The translations under genes were made by a program, and so were the position numbers. Below, piece by piece: positions 46,986 through 58,906 of a stretch of 64,000 nucleotides of DNA (within the stretch, counting starts at the first letter, position 1; every line of letters starts with the position of its first letter). Source of the stretch: Bugulina stolonifera (Eukaryota > Bryozoa > Gymnolaemata > Cheilostomatida > Bugulidae); the NCBI GenBank assembly GCA_935421135.1, contig OW285188.1, positions 3,369,001-3,433,000 on the forward strand, read 5' to 3'. The notes under the pieces are model-generated. The model was not told where the DNA came from and ran no database searches. It saw only the letters and a program-made list of their open reading frames with translations.

Positions 46986-48195
46986 CATCTTATTGCTTGT
47001 ATTAAACTTTTACAAACCAATTGTATCACTATGGATAAAATCTGCTAAAGCCAAAAGAATACAATAACACAGTTGACATGTACAGCAATAAATATAATAT
47101 CTCTAATAATGGCTAACACATGCTGTAGTAGTATACCCCTATACTAGGTTTTACAAAGCAGAGCTAGACAGTTAGAACAATAAAGATGTCAGTTAGCTGT
47201 TTATACTTGCTGTATATTGCATGCTTTACTTAATCTCAGCAATTATTTTGGGGTTCAAAATAGAGCTTTCCCACGCTTGCCTGATTAACTACTACTTTGG
47301 TGTAGACTTCCTGAACATAATTATAGAGAAAGAGACAGAAACTAATTTTAATTGCAATACTTTATTTAAATAAAGCCCACCTAGGGAGAGAGACAACTAC
47401 ACTGAATAGACCTGAATATTCTGTAGTACATGTACTGTACACTATTTGATGCTGTCATCACAAATTATTACAGGTGGCCATACTTCTGGTTAAACTACAT
47501 AATATAATGTCATTACTTCTGGTGATGAATTAGCCTGGTAGTGAACTGCCTGTACCAGCCTGATATTCAAAACAGTTGTGAATATAATATTTAAATCAGG
47601 CCAAGAGAAAAGGAATTACATCCATGACAATGCAGTTTTACATCTAGTGGATGCCATTGCTAGGTGCTAGTCTGATGATAGAGATGCTTATACTTTACAC
47701 TATATATAGTAGCAGACTGATAGCTTTATGTACAATTTGATCTCTATGGAATAACTGCAATACACTCTGTATATTATAATATGTTATTTATTCTGTAAAA
47801 TCAACGGAATAATCTTACTAAACTCCATATATTAAAATAAAATATATTTATTCTGTAAACTTTGTAAATACACAAATTAATGTATCTAAGCAAAAAGTCT
47901 GTATAACATTGTTACTGATATTCATGGTTGTTTTCCCCATGGTGGAACAAATTTTTAATATTGTAACAAAACACAGTAGAGGTGTACGGCAACAAATACA
48001 TCAGTAGTAATTATAATTATACCACTGGTATAATACAGATATTTTACAAATCATTAGATAAGTGCAATTAAACCATTAGAGCAATAAAATAATGTATCAG
48101 TTAGTTATAATGAATATAATTGGTGAATTGATCTCAGAGACTAAGGACCATTCAGCTTTACACCTAGCGAGGGCATTCAATATGAGCACATTCTC
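46986..48195. repeat. Distal upstream region of B3
   Basis: Duplicate of 25371-26590, including the exon 1 relic near 47030 (ATGGATAAAATCTGC). No coding sequence. Confidence 0.6.
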
Positions 48196-48316
48196 ATTGG
48201 TTAAGTAGATGCATTTACCCAATGGCTGGACATAACTACTCTAATTGCTGTAATTCCATTGGCTAAGATAAATTACATTTATCCAATGGCCATATAGCTT
48301 TACATCTGGTATAAAA
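48196..48316 (+). promoter_or_regulatory. B3 promoter: paired CCAAT boxes and TATA
   Basis: ATTGG 48196, CCAAT 48219, ATTGG 48258, CCAAT 48283 and TATAAAA 48310-48316. Confidence 0.65.
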
Positions 48317-48653
48317 CTGCAGGGTGCCAGAATGTACCACCATTAGATGTTCTAACAGCAATACACTGAGTTGGTCTATTCTGTCTCTTCAGTTACTGGG
48401 TTCTTTCAAGAATACATTATACAAGAAAATTCAAAGGCAAGATATAATTATTTACAAGTATTGTTACACTGGTAGCTTTCCTATTATTGTAATTAAGTTT
48501 ATATATAGCTGCATATATCTTTTACCTGGTCTGCTCTGGCTACAGTGCAGTAAGCTACTTATAGTATTGGCGCTTTAGTATTTTCTAATTTTGTTCTTGC
48601 ATTCTGTCACATAATATACTGCATAAGTACTTTGTTCTTTATAGCAAAAGAAA

Positions 48654-49061
48654 ATGAAGGTAGTAATCAGAAACAGCTATAACCAGAGAAAGCCATGCTA
48701 TTGCAAGAGGAGAGCATCCAGACAAGTGAAGAAGGATCTTATTAAACTGTGTGAGGAGAATATAAATGATATCAAGGATTACGAATCACAGCTACATCGA
48801 CATCTCCTCCTTCGACGAACCAAGGCAGTACTGAAGTCTTTGAGAAATAGAAAACTATGCAAGGTGTATTTGAACACAGAACCAGAGAACAGTTACTGCC
48901 TTCATAATACTAACACTGCAGTACAGGAGGAGCCAGTGGTGGATGTGGAGGCTATCAGAGAACATTTTGAGTGCACCACTGTGTCAGTAGATAGAGAAGA
49001 GGGTGACAGAACAAATCCATTGGACTTTATGGATGATGTGATATCTAAAATGCTGAGTTAA
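48654..49061 (+). CDS. Small basic/acidic protein, family B (B3)
   Basis: 135 codons, intact, starting at ATGAAGGTAGTAATC just after acceptor TTCTTTATAG. It differs from B2 at only a few residues, including NDIKDY for KGIKDY, KAVLKS for KTVLKS and HNTNTA for HTNNTA. It keeps CGACGA at the codon pair mutated in B1 and B5. It is the partner of the decayed A3, so the B member of this unit has outlived its A member. The 3' flank is interrupted 180 bp later by a TA-flanked transposon. Function is as uncertain as for B2. Confidence 0.75.
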   Translation: MKVVIRNSYNQRKPCYCKRRASRQVKKDLIKLCEENINDIKDYESQLHRHLLLRRTKAVLKSLRNRKLCKVYLNTEPENSYCLHNTNTAVQEEPVVDVEAIREHFECTTVSVDREEGDRTNPLDFMDDVISKMLS

Positions 49062-49240
49062 GATATAGCCATCTATTTGTATACAATAATATTATCTTAC
49101 AATCACACATTATATTTATTTATTTGTATTTATTACTGCCAGTCTGATGATTTTTATAATGAGTACTGTATATAGTAGCTGACTAATAGCTTCATATTGT
49201 ACAATTTGACCTCTATGGAATAACTGCACTATACTCTGTA

Positions 49241-50562
49241 GGGGAAGGCGGGGTAAGTTGTGCCAATTTTTTATTTTTTTGTCTCTAAACTGCAGTTTTG
49301 ATGCTAGGTACACCAAAATACACCCTCTAAAAGACATCTCTACATGAAATTAGTCACAAAAGCACACAATAATCCAAGTTGTATTTGTTTCAGAAATTGA
49401 AGTTTTTTAAATGCACTCAGCTGGCACAACTTACCCCATTGTTGGGGTAAGTTGTGCCATTCAAATTTTTCATCGGGGTAAGTTGTGCCATGATAAAACT
49501 ATCATTTAAAATTGCAAGTTTGCATACAAACAGTTCTCAACAATAATGGAGACTATACTTTTCATTTTCCCATAACTATATTACCATTTCAAAATATAAC
49601 CATATAGCATGCCAATTGCACTGCATGTAGTTGATGCATCATTTGCTAAATTTTTCACTCAGTTGGGAAGGCCATGGAAGCAGTTAGCCAGAGCCACAAT
49701 GTGTTCTGCTAGCATAAGACTCTTGTTAATCGCTGAAGACAGTGTGCAGCTGCTGTATTTTGGTACCCGCACTCTTTGTTGTTGAATGTCGGGCCAAAGT
49801 CATTCTATTTATACCACACTTCTCAGCGGCAGCTCTAATACTGATCTTTTTTTGTTTAACAAGGTACTCTGCTTGAGACCACTGCTCTTCTGTTATGTAA
49901 CCTATTTTGTTTTTACACTATCGCTATTGCATGGCATTTTGCTCAAGCTAAAAACAATGCATGTTTCCAGTTTAATATGGTTAATGACAGTCACTACTCA
50001 TACTGATAATTTCATTTAAACTTATTCTTTAAATTTATTTAAAACGTAAAACAATTACATTATTGTCTATATATTTTATTAAGGAAGTGCTTAAAACCAC
50101 AAATTAAATATTTGGTTTAAATACTGAACAAATTTTGGTACATGGGGTAAGTTGTGCCACGGCACAACTTAACCCATGACCCTGGCACAACTTGCCCCAA
50201 ATGATGCTTTTAAAAAAAATTTGACAGAAAAAAAAAAATTTTACTTTGATTATAATAATTTAGAACTAAAAATGACCACTATCTATGTACCAAATCATGT
50301 GCTGATGCTAAGTATTACATACCAGTTGGTAATAAAAAAATTCAAGTCTAAACTTGGGGTTTGAAATTTACTTTTAGTTGAAAATTCAGTAAATATCCAA
50401 TGGCCGCTTTCCATGTGAATGAAAACTTTAGATTTCCAGGCAGGATGGCTGATACTCTTTGTTTGTTGCATGTAAGTGAGAACAACTCACTAACATGTAA
50501 TTATAGGGTCTAAAGGGCACTGGCACAACTTACCCCATGGCACAACTTACCCCACCTTCCCC
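49241..50562 (-). mobile_element. pogo-like Tc1/mariner-superfamily element, 1322 bp
   Basis: Duplicated TA at 49239-49240 and 50563-50564; the empty site CTCTGTACATTATAATA is intact after B5 (about 57663). The terminal inverted repeat is GGGGAAGGCGGGGTAAGTTG followed by TGCC (mirrored at the right end as TTACCCCACCTTCCCC). The core motif GGGGTAAGTTGTGCCA recurs several times on both strands near both ends, perhaps as transposase sites. The interior keeps an HTH remnant but no DDE domain, so it is a deletion derivative. Confidence 0.8.
49670..49914 (-). pseudogene. psq/CENP-B-type helix-turn-helix remnant
   Basis: Minus-strand frame 49736-49914 reads TEEQWSQAEYLVKQKKISI then RAAAEKCGINRMTLARH, a pattern typical of the N-terminal psq HTH of pogo/Tigger transposases (hydrophobic spacing, then a TL-R recognition helix). 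After a stop and frameshift, LMLAEHIVALANCFHGLPN resembles the start of the second, CENP-B-like HTH. The catalytic core is deleted. This assigns the element to the pogo group, in agreement with the TA duplication. Confidence 0.6.
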
Positions 50563-50564
50563 TA

Positions 50565-53010
50565 CATTATAATAATATATTGTTTATTCTGGAAAGTTTG
50601 GAAAAATACAAATTTACATCTCCATCTAAACTACAATTCTATAACATTGTTACTGATTTTCATAGTTTTTGGTGGACCAATTGTTGATTATAACAAAACA
50701 CTAGAAGTGAAAACCAACAATTAATGGTAATCATAACTATACCACTAGTAGACTGCTTCCCTACAACCCTTGTAATATGACACTTGGACAAGTAGCCTGC
50801 AGGTAAACAATTAGAGTGTTAATCACAATTTAAAACTACATGTATGTGTCAGTTAGCTATATTTGGGTAATTGCAGCACCACTCTGTACCTTCTAATAAT
50901 ATATTATTTCTTCTGTTAACTGCGGGAAAAAAATATAAATTTGCATCTCCAAGCTAAAATTGGGTACAACATTGTTACCAATATTCATAGTTAGTTTTTG
51001 ATGAATCAATTGTTAGTTATACTGATACACAGTAGAGATGTACAGTAACAAATGAATCTTTAGTAATTATAATTATACCACTAGTATACAGCTCCCCTAC
51101 AACCCTTCTGAATAGCCTATGACACTGAAAGAAGTACAGGTAAACCACATAAAGAAATGAATATATCAGTTAGCTATACTTGGTGAATTACAGGATTTAC
51201 TTTAATCTCAGTGGATGTCTCTGTGTACAAGAGATAGCTCTCTTATGATCCAGTGACTGTTCTACACAGATACAGAAACTGATTTTAATTACAATTTGTA
51301 TAAAATCTAGATAGGGTAGTTGATGGACAAAGCAATAGGAATGGTTTGGCACATACACTAGATAGGAACTATTAATAGTTAATTTGTCTGTTAGTATATC
51401 CTAGGAGTTAAGGTGCCTTACACTGATTAAGGCAGTCTGGGGTAGAAATACTTCCTGTGGTTTGGCCAATTTGTCAAATAATTGTATTTTTACATGTACA
51501 CATTACATGTCTCTGGTATACAGTTGTAACCTGTCATATTCAGTGTAGATGAACAAATGGAACAGTAAAGTCTGAGGTATATACTAAAGATTGCTACAAG
51601 TTAAACATGTAAAAACGGAATCTTTGCCTGCAAATTTACAATTTGATGATATCCAGTTACAGACTTCACCAAAAAAATGCATTTCTCAACATTATCTTAG
51701 TAGTAATCCATTTGGGTACCATATTATAGTAAGTGTAAAAATATGAAATAACACACAAATATATTCTTCTGTATGGTTTTGTGATTTCCAGAGGTCCAGT
51801 CTAGCAGTGAGGTTAGTTAGAGAGTTCAAAAGTGAGATTTCTGTGCACTTCAAAAGAATTATTTGTGTTTTGTTTGTCTTGGTGCTACAAATGTTGCTGC
51901 TGTAGCTACAAGTATTATCATTATGGTAACTGATTATAAGCACTAGTGTACTCAAATATGTCTCAGATGAACATTATTTCAGAGTTAAACCAAACAGGGA
52001 GCTATCATAGATAACTCTGTATATTTAGCAATGCATTATCTGATGCTGTTGTTACTTATCATATTACATGCGATGACTCACAATGGCCAAGCTAAGCAAA
52101 CCTATAATTGAATAACAAGACCAGAGCATTTTACTCATATCTTGTGAATTCTACTACCTTATATAACAATGAACCTGATGGCTCACACTAACATTCTCCT
52201 AACATGGGTTTGATGGTTTTAAAGTAAAGAACCTCACTTAGAATAATGGATTCTTTAACATTATGCATCCTTGTTCTAGTTGTCATTCATGTCAATATAA
52301 TCAGCAGGGAATCGCATATCAAATGTTTAAATAATTTCTGTATGGTATGTTCATTCAACTTCTACGTTCATAGTGACCTCTGCTAATACAGAAAGAGATA
52401 TAGATAATCAAATTAACATCTGGTCTATGCTGATCAACTGGCTAGCATTTGGTATAATTTATCTAAGCAAAAGTAATGGAGACGGCGTAGGGTACTTCTT
52501 AAAAAACTAGTATGCAGAAGTCAAGTGTAAAATTTTGTTTTTACTGTAAAACATATTGCAACGATTTATGCAACGAAATGTAAAATTGACTCTTTTCATG
52601 CTTCAAGGTTTTACACTGTACATCATCAAGTAGTTTATCAGTAGGGTAGATACACTGGAGAGTTCAAAGGTGAGATTATAATATAAAGTCTAGAAGTTGA
52701 AAGTGTATTAATCTTGTTTATTTCATTGTACTATCAGTTAATACATCTTCAGATGTTACCTCCTTCAAACAGATATTGAAATGATTGAAACAAATAACTG
52801 ACTATATTGATGTTCTTTGATAGCTACATAATTAAACGTAGTAGGCCTACATTGGAGGTCCCTTTGGTGGATCTCTTCATGCATTCCTAGACATCTGTTT
52901 GGAATTTATGGTACAAGAGCGGGTCTTGACCACCATGGATCTCAATCCTCTGCAGGAGGCAGAACCAATATAATTTCAATTATCATATCTTTAGGGAATG
53001 TATTAATTAA
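50565..53010. repeat. R blocks, A-type distal flank and 5' module
   Basis: 50565-51300 holds two R blocks, 51400-51480 the tRNA-like repeat, 51850-52640 the A distal flank, and 52640-52990 a module copy with ACCACCATGGATCTC at about 52935. No gene is supported. Confidence 0.6.
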
Positions 53011-53014
53011 TACA

Positions 53015-53145
53015 TAGGGTACTGGGTAGTTTTTAGGCAGGGAAATGTATTTTTTATGCAGTCAGAGTCTTGTTTCAAACCCATGAACATACCAGTTCCT
53101 GACTTGGGTTTGAACCGGACCTCTAGGATATAACCTGCTACACCT
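53015..53145 (-). mobile_element. SINE fragment
   Basis: Sister of 8845 and 23475; minus-strand CGGTTCAAACCC box B is retained. Confidence 0.55.
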
Positions 53146-53867
53146 TAAATAATATTAAAACACAGTTGACAAGCACAGCAATAAATATATCTCTAGTAAT
53201 GGCAGGTACAATACCACTATAACAGATTGTGCAACCCTTCCAAATATAGCCCTCATGGAAGCAGAGCTACACAGTTAGAACAATAAATTTGTCAGTTTGC
53301 TAAACTTAGTGGGTTGCAGGATGAAGTAACTGAAAGTTATTTATTCAAAGCAAGTGTATGAATTCAATTATCTTTTTTGTATTAGATAATAACACTCCAG
53401 CATTTCTACACATAACATTATGGATTCTATATACATGTATTCTGTATGGTTGTTTAATTTACAGAGGTTCAGCCTAGCAGTAGGCATGAGAGCATAGCTC
53501 AGAGATAAAACAAAATGGGTTTTATTTCTAAACTTTGATTTTGTTTGTTTTGCTGTCATCTTGGATTTTTGTAACCACATGACTGTGTAACCACAATGAA
53601 ACAGTAACACTTATATAATATAGTTACAGCCTGTACACCTAACAAACACCACTTGGATTGAAAAAATAAATCAATAGGGAAGTACAATAACTAAACCTAA
53701 AATGTAGATGCATTAGAATTAGGTATGGAGAGAGCACTCTATATGTACATTATACAAAGTGTATAACGTGTTGACCAGTATTACTAAAATCTACTCTGTG
53801 GTCATAAGTTGCAGTCTTATACAGTCGTCCTACAGGATGTGATATACGATTGTACATGGTAAAATCT
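53146..53867. repeat. Intergenic block duplicated from about 9 kb
   Basis: Matches 8976-9696 almost throughout. Non-coding. Confidence 0.6.
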
Positions 53868-54219
53868 GGAGAACCTCTAGACAAGTGAAGAAGGACATTA
53901 TTTAACTGTGTAATTAGAATATGAAAGATATCAAAGATTATGAATCACAGCTACACAGATTCTCCTACTCAGAAGAACCAAGGCAGGACTGAAGTCACTG
54001 AGGAATAGAAAGTTATGCAAGGTCTACTTGAGCACAGAACCAGAGGACAGTTACTGCCTCCATAATACTAACACTGCAGTACAGGAGGAGCCAGTGGTGG
54101 ATGTAGAGGCTATCAGAAAACATTTTGAGTGCACCACAGTGTCAGTAGATAGAGAAGAGGGTAACAGAACAAACCCATTAGACTTTATGGATGATCTGAT
54201 AACTAAAATGCCATGTTAA
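53868..54219 (+). pseudogene. Family-B relic B4
   Basis: Aligns with B from RQVKKDII to the end, but has TAA and TAG in the helical region, an indel near the LHR motif and a changed end (KMPC for KMLS). It lacks the acceptor and the CCAAT/TATA promoter. The C-terminal 63 codons from 54028 remain open and well conserved. Confidence 0.75.
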
Positions 54220-54972
54220 GATGTAGCCATTTATTTGTATATATTAATATTATCTCACAACTACAGATTATGTATTTGTATATAGCTACATTGGATATAC
54301 ATGTATGTAGGGTGTATGCTATTTCAGTCCATTATTACATAATTCTCAGTGTAAAGTGTATAGTAATGTAATAAACCTATTAGAGACTGATTCTAATATT
54401 TCTGTCAATTATATATAATATTACATATTTCAAATATGACACTTAAAGAAGTGCAGGTAAACAATTAGAACAATAAATGTGTCAGTTAGCTATATTTGGT
54501 GAATTACAGGATTTGTTTTAATCTCAGATAGCTCTCTTATGACCCACTGACTGTTCTACAGTTTTCTGAACCACTACCTACATGTATGTATAGACTTAAT
54601 AATAGAACCTAGATAGGGAAAGATACAGAAACTGTAATTTAATTTTTATAAAATCTACATGTAGATAGGTTAGTTGTTGAACGAATGTTTTGGAACATTA
54701 ATTAAGAGAGGAACTACTTTTAATTTGTCTGTCAGTATGGCTTAGGGTTAAAATTGCTTGCCTCAAGTTAAGGCAGGCTAGGATAGAAATGTTTGCTGTA
54801 GTCTGGCCATTTTTTCAAATATTTATTTATATCTACATATTGCATGCATGTCTTTGTAACACGTAAAATTCAGTGTAGATGGACAAATGGAATCTGTTTA
54901 AGTTCACTTCCCTGTAACATGTACAGCGTATAATAAAGATTTCTGCAAGTTAACAATACAAAAACATAATTT
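54220..54972. repeat. B4 3' flank, R-like and tRNA-like repeat
   Basis: Includes the TAAGGCAGGC tRNA-like block at about 54760. Non-coding. Confidence 0.55.
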
Positions 54973-55197
54973 TTGCATATAAATTTACCACTTGATGATT
55001 TTTCAGTTACAGATTATGTTAAGAGCATTGAATTTTTTGACATTATGGCAGTTGCAAGCTTTTTGGTAGCCTATAAAATTGAGTGTGAAATTATAACCAA
55101 ATGTTCAGACATAGCTTCTGTACTATCATTCAATTTCCAGAGGTTCAGTCTAACAGCAAGGTTGGTTAGAGAGTTCAATGGTAAGATTATAATATAA
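54973..55197 (+). other. Copy of the frame-conserved segment, 74 codons open
   Basis: The longest member of the trio with 10813 and 24341; the frame runs on past the CCAG splice-like site into the module. No recognisable domain. Confidence 0.25.
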
Positions 55198-56654
55198 AGC
55201 CTAGAAGTTGAAAGTGTGTTAATCTTGTTTATTTCATTGTACTTTCAGTTAATACAACTTCAGATGTTACCTCTTACAAACAGAACAAAAATAATTGATA
55301 CAAATAGCTAACTATCCTTTGATACCTGCATAATTAAAGGTAGCACACTGGAGGTTCTTTTGACGTGTACCTTTCTAGTTCTGTAGATATCTGTTTGAAG
55401 TTCCTGGTACAAGAGCAGCACCTGGATTTTATTCCTCTCCAAAATACGGAGCTGACAGAATTTTAGTGAACCTATTTTTATGGAATTATATATTAACACG
55501 TAGGATTTTAGGGGATTTGATTGTTTTGTATATACATGTAAAATGTAGCCTACACATAGTTTTGGCTAACACATGCATACCCCTATAATAGGTTTTACAA
55601 AGCAGAGCTAGACAGTTAGAACAATAAATATGTCAGTTAGCTGTTTATACTTGCTGTATATTGCATGCTTTACTTAATCTCAGCAATTATTTTGGGGTTC
55701 AAAATAGAGCTTTCCCATGCTTGACTGATTAACTACTACTTTGATGTAGACTTCCTGAACATAATTATAGAGAAAGAGACAGAAACTAATTTTAATTACA
55801 ATACTTGTGCGTGTGTGTATGATTTAAATAAAGCCCACCTAGGGAGAGAGACAACTACACTGAATAGACCTGAATATTCTGTAGTACATGTACTGTACAC
55901 TATTTGATGCTGTTATCACAAATTATTACAGGTGGCCATACTTCTGGTTAAACTACATAATATAATGTCATTACTTCTGGTGATGAACTAGCCTGGTAGT
56001 GAACTGCCTGTATCAGCCTGATATACAAAACAGTTGTGAATATAATATTTAAATCAGACCAAGAGAAAAGGAATTACCCCAATGATCATGCAGCTTTACA
56101 TCTAGTGGATGTCATTGCTAGATGCTAGTCTGATGATAGAGATGCTTATACTTTGCACTATATATAGTAGCAGACTGATAGCTTTATGTACAATTTGATC
56201 TCTATGGAATAACTGCACTACACTCTGTATATTATAATATATTATTTATTCTGTAAAATCAACAGAATAATCTTACTAAACTCCATATATTATAATAAAA
56301 TATATTTTATTCTGTAAACTTTGTAAATATACAAATTTACGTCTCTAAGCAAAAAGTCTGTATAGCCTTGTTACTGATATTCATGGTTGTTTTCCCCATG
56401 GTGGAACAAATTTTTAATATTGTAACAAAACACAGTAGAGGTGTACAGCAACAAATTGATCTGTAGTAATCATAACTATACCACTGGTATAATACAGATT
56501 CCTTACAAATCATTAGAAAAGTGCAATTAAACCATTAGAGCAATAAAATAATGTATCAGTTAGTTATAATGGATGTAACTGGTGAATTAATCTCAGAGAC
56601 TAAGGACCATTCAGCTTTACACCTAGCTAGGGCATTCAATATGAGCACATTCTC
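55198..56654. repeat. 5' module copy and distal upstream region of B5
   Basis: 55160-55465 is a module with no ATG. 55560-56650 matches the regions before B2 and B3 but lacks the SINE. Confidence 0.6.
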
Positions 56655-56775
56655 ATTGGTTAAGTGGATGCATTTACCCAATGGCTGGACATAACTACTC
56701 TAATTGCTGTAATTCCATTGGCTAAGATAAAATACATTTATCCAATGGTCATATAGCTTTACATCTGGTATAAAA
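56655..56775 (+). promoter_or_regulatory. B5 promoter: paired CCAAT boxes and TATA
   Basis: ATTGG 56655, CCAAT 56678, ATTGG 56717, CCAAT 56742 and TATAAAA 56769-56775. Confidence 0.65.
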
Positions 56776-57083
56776 CTGCAGGGTGCCAGAATGTACCACC
56801 ATTAGATGTTCTAACAGCAGTGCTCTGAGTTGGTCTATTCTGTCTCTTCAGCTCTTCAGCTGCTGGGTTCTTTCAAGACTACATTATACAAGAAAATTCA
56901 AAGGCAAGATATAATTATTTACAAGTATTGTCACACTGGTAGCTTTCCTATTATTGCAATTAAGTTTATATATAGCTGCGTATATCTTTTACCTATAGTA
57001 TTAGCGCTTTAGTATTTTCTAGTTTTTTCTTGTATTCTGTCACATATACTGCATACGTACTTTGTTCTTTATAGCAAAAGAAA

Positions 57084-57491
57084 ATGAAGGTAGTAATCCG
57101 AAACAGCTATAACCAGAGAAGGCCATGCTATTGCAAGAGGAGAGCATCCAGACAAGTGAAGAAAGACATTATTAAACTGTGTGAGGAGAATATGAAGGAT
57201 ATCAAGGATTATGAATCACAGCTACATCGACATCTCCTCCTTCGACAAACCAAGACAGTACTGAAGTCATTGAGAAACAGAAAACTATGCAATGTGTATT
57301 TGAACACAGAACCAGAGAACAGTTACTGTCTCCATACTAATAACACTGCAGTACAGGAGGAGCCAGTGGTGGATGTAGAGGCTATCAGAGAACATTTTGA
57401 GTGCACCACTGTGTCAGTAGATAGAGAAGAGGGTAACAGAACAAACCCATTGGAGTTTATGGATGATGTGATATCTAAAATGCTGAGTTAA
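57084..57491 (+). CDS. Small basic/acidic protein, family B (B5)
   Basis: 135 codons, intact, after acceptor TTCTTTATAG. Distinctive changes: LLLRQTKTV (CGA to CAA at the codon that is TGA in B1), KLCNVYLN for KLCKVYLN, and NPLEFMDD for NPLDFMDD. The intron upstream is shorter than in B2 and B3 because a CTGGTCTGCTCTGG-containing stretch is deleted. No A gene precedes it within this window segment, so it is either an extra B copy or its A partner was lost. Confidence 0.75.
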   Translation: MKVVIRNSYNQRRPCYCKRRASRQVKKDIIKLCEENMKDIKDYESQLHRHLLLRQTKTVLKSLRNRKLCNVYLNTEPENSYCLHTNNTAVQEEPVVDVEAIREHFECTTVSVDREEGNRTNPLEFMDDVISKMLS

Positions 57492-58585
57492 GATATAGCC
57501 ATCTATTTGTATACAATAATATTATCTCACAACTACACATTATATTTATTTATTTGTATTTATTACTGCCAGTCTGATGATTTTTATAATGAGTACTGTA
57601 TATAGTAGCTGACTAATAGCTTCATATTGTACAATTTGATCTTTATGGAATAACTGCACTATACTCTGTACATTATAATAATATATTATTTATTCTGGAA
57701 AGTTTGGATGAATAAAAATTTACATCTCGATCTAAACTACAATTCTATAACATTGTTACTGATTTTCATAGTTAGTTTTTGGTGGACCAATTGTTGATTT
57801 TAACAAAACACTAGAAGTGAAAACCAACAATTAGTGGTAATCATAACTACTCCACTAGTAGACTGCTTCCCTACAACCCTTGTAATATGACATCTGGACA
57901 AGTAGCCTACAGGTAAACAATTAGAGGGTTAATCACAATTTATAACTACATGTATGTGTCAGTTAGCTATATTTGGTTAATTGCAGCACTATCCTGTACA
58001 TTCTAATAATATATTATTTCTTCTGCAAACTGTGAAAAAAAATATAAATTTGCATCTCCAAGCTAAAATTGGGTAAAACATTGTTACCAATATTCATAGT
58101 TAGTTTTTGGTGGACCAATTGTTAGTCATACCGATACACAGTAGAAGTGTACAGCAACAAACAAATCTTTAGTAATTACATGTATAACATACCACTAGTA
58201 ATACAGCTTCCCTACAACCCTTCTGAATAGCCTATGACACTGAAAGAAGTACAGGTAAACCCTTAGAGAAATAAATGTGTCAGTTAGTTATACTTGGTGA
58301 ATTACAGGATTTACTTCAATCTCAGTGGATGTCTCTGTGTACAAGAGATAGCTCTCTTATGATCCAGTGACTGTTCTACACTTTTCTGAACCATTACCTA
58401 CATGTATGTACAGACTTAATAATACAACCTAGATAGAGAAAGAGACAGAAACTGATTTTAATTACAATTTTTATAAAATCTAGATAGGGCAGCTGATTAA
58501 GACAGTCTGGGGTAGAAATACTTACAGTGGTCTGGGCGATTTGTCAAATAATTGTATTTTTACATAATATACATCTCTCTGGTAT
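57492..58585. repeat. B5 3' flank and R blocks
   Basis: Contains the uninterrupted site (CTCTGTACATTATAATAATA) corresponding to the pogo-like insertion after B3. Non-coding. Confidence 0.65.
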
Positions 58586-58906
58586 ACAGATGCAACTTAC
58601 TGTAATATCATACACCCATGAAAATGTAGTTGCACTTTGTCAATTATTTCCTGAATTATATACATACACATTGTAGATGGTCAAAATGTATTCTAAAAGT
58701 CTCTACTAAATCTAGATGCTATTCTACTACTGTACATTTAAATTTTCTGAACTAAATGTATATAAATGTTGTTTATTTGATTTCACGTAGTCCATATAAC
58801 TGTTATACATCTACATGTACACCCAGGTGATGTTAATTTGTCGATATATAACTGTCATAATAGATGATGTGTTACCTACTCTGTATAACTGTTGTATAGG
58901 TGATAT
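58586..58906 (+). repeat. Duplicated piece of gene C intron 3
   Basis: Matches 14915-15235 (from AATATCATACACCCATG through the 34-bp-type repeat). No gene C exon is included. Confidence 0.75.

Noticed and set aside
49786..50019. 77-codon plus-strand frame
   Set aside because: Antisense to the psq HTH remnant and without features of its own.
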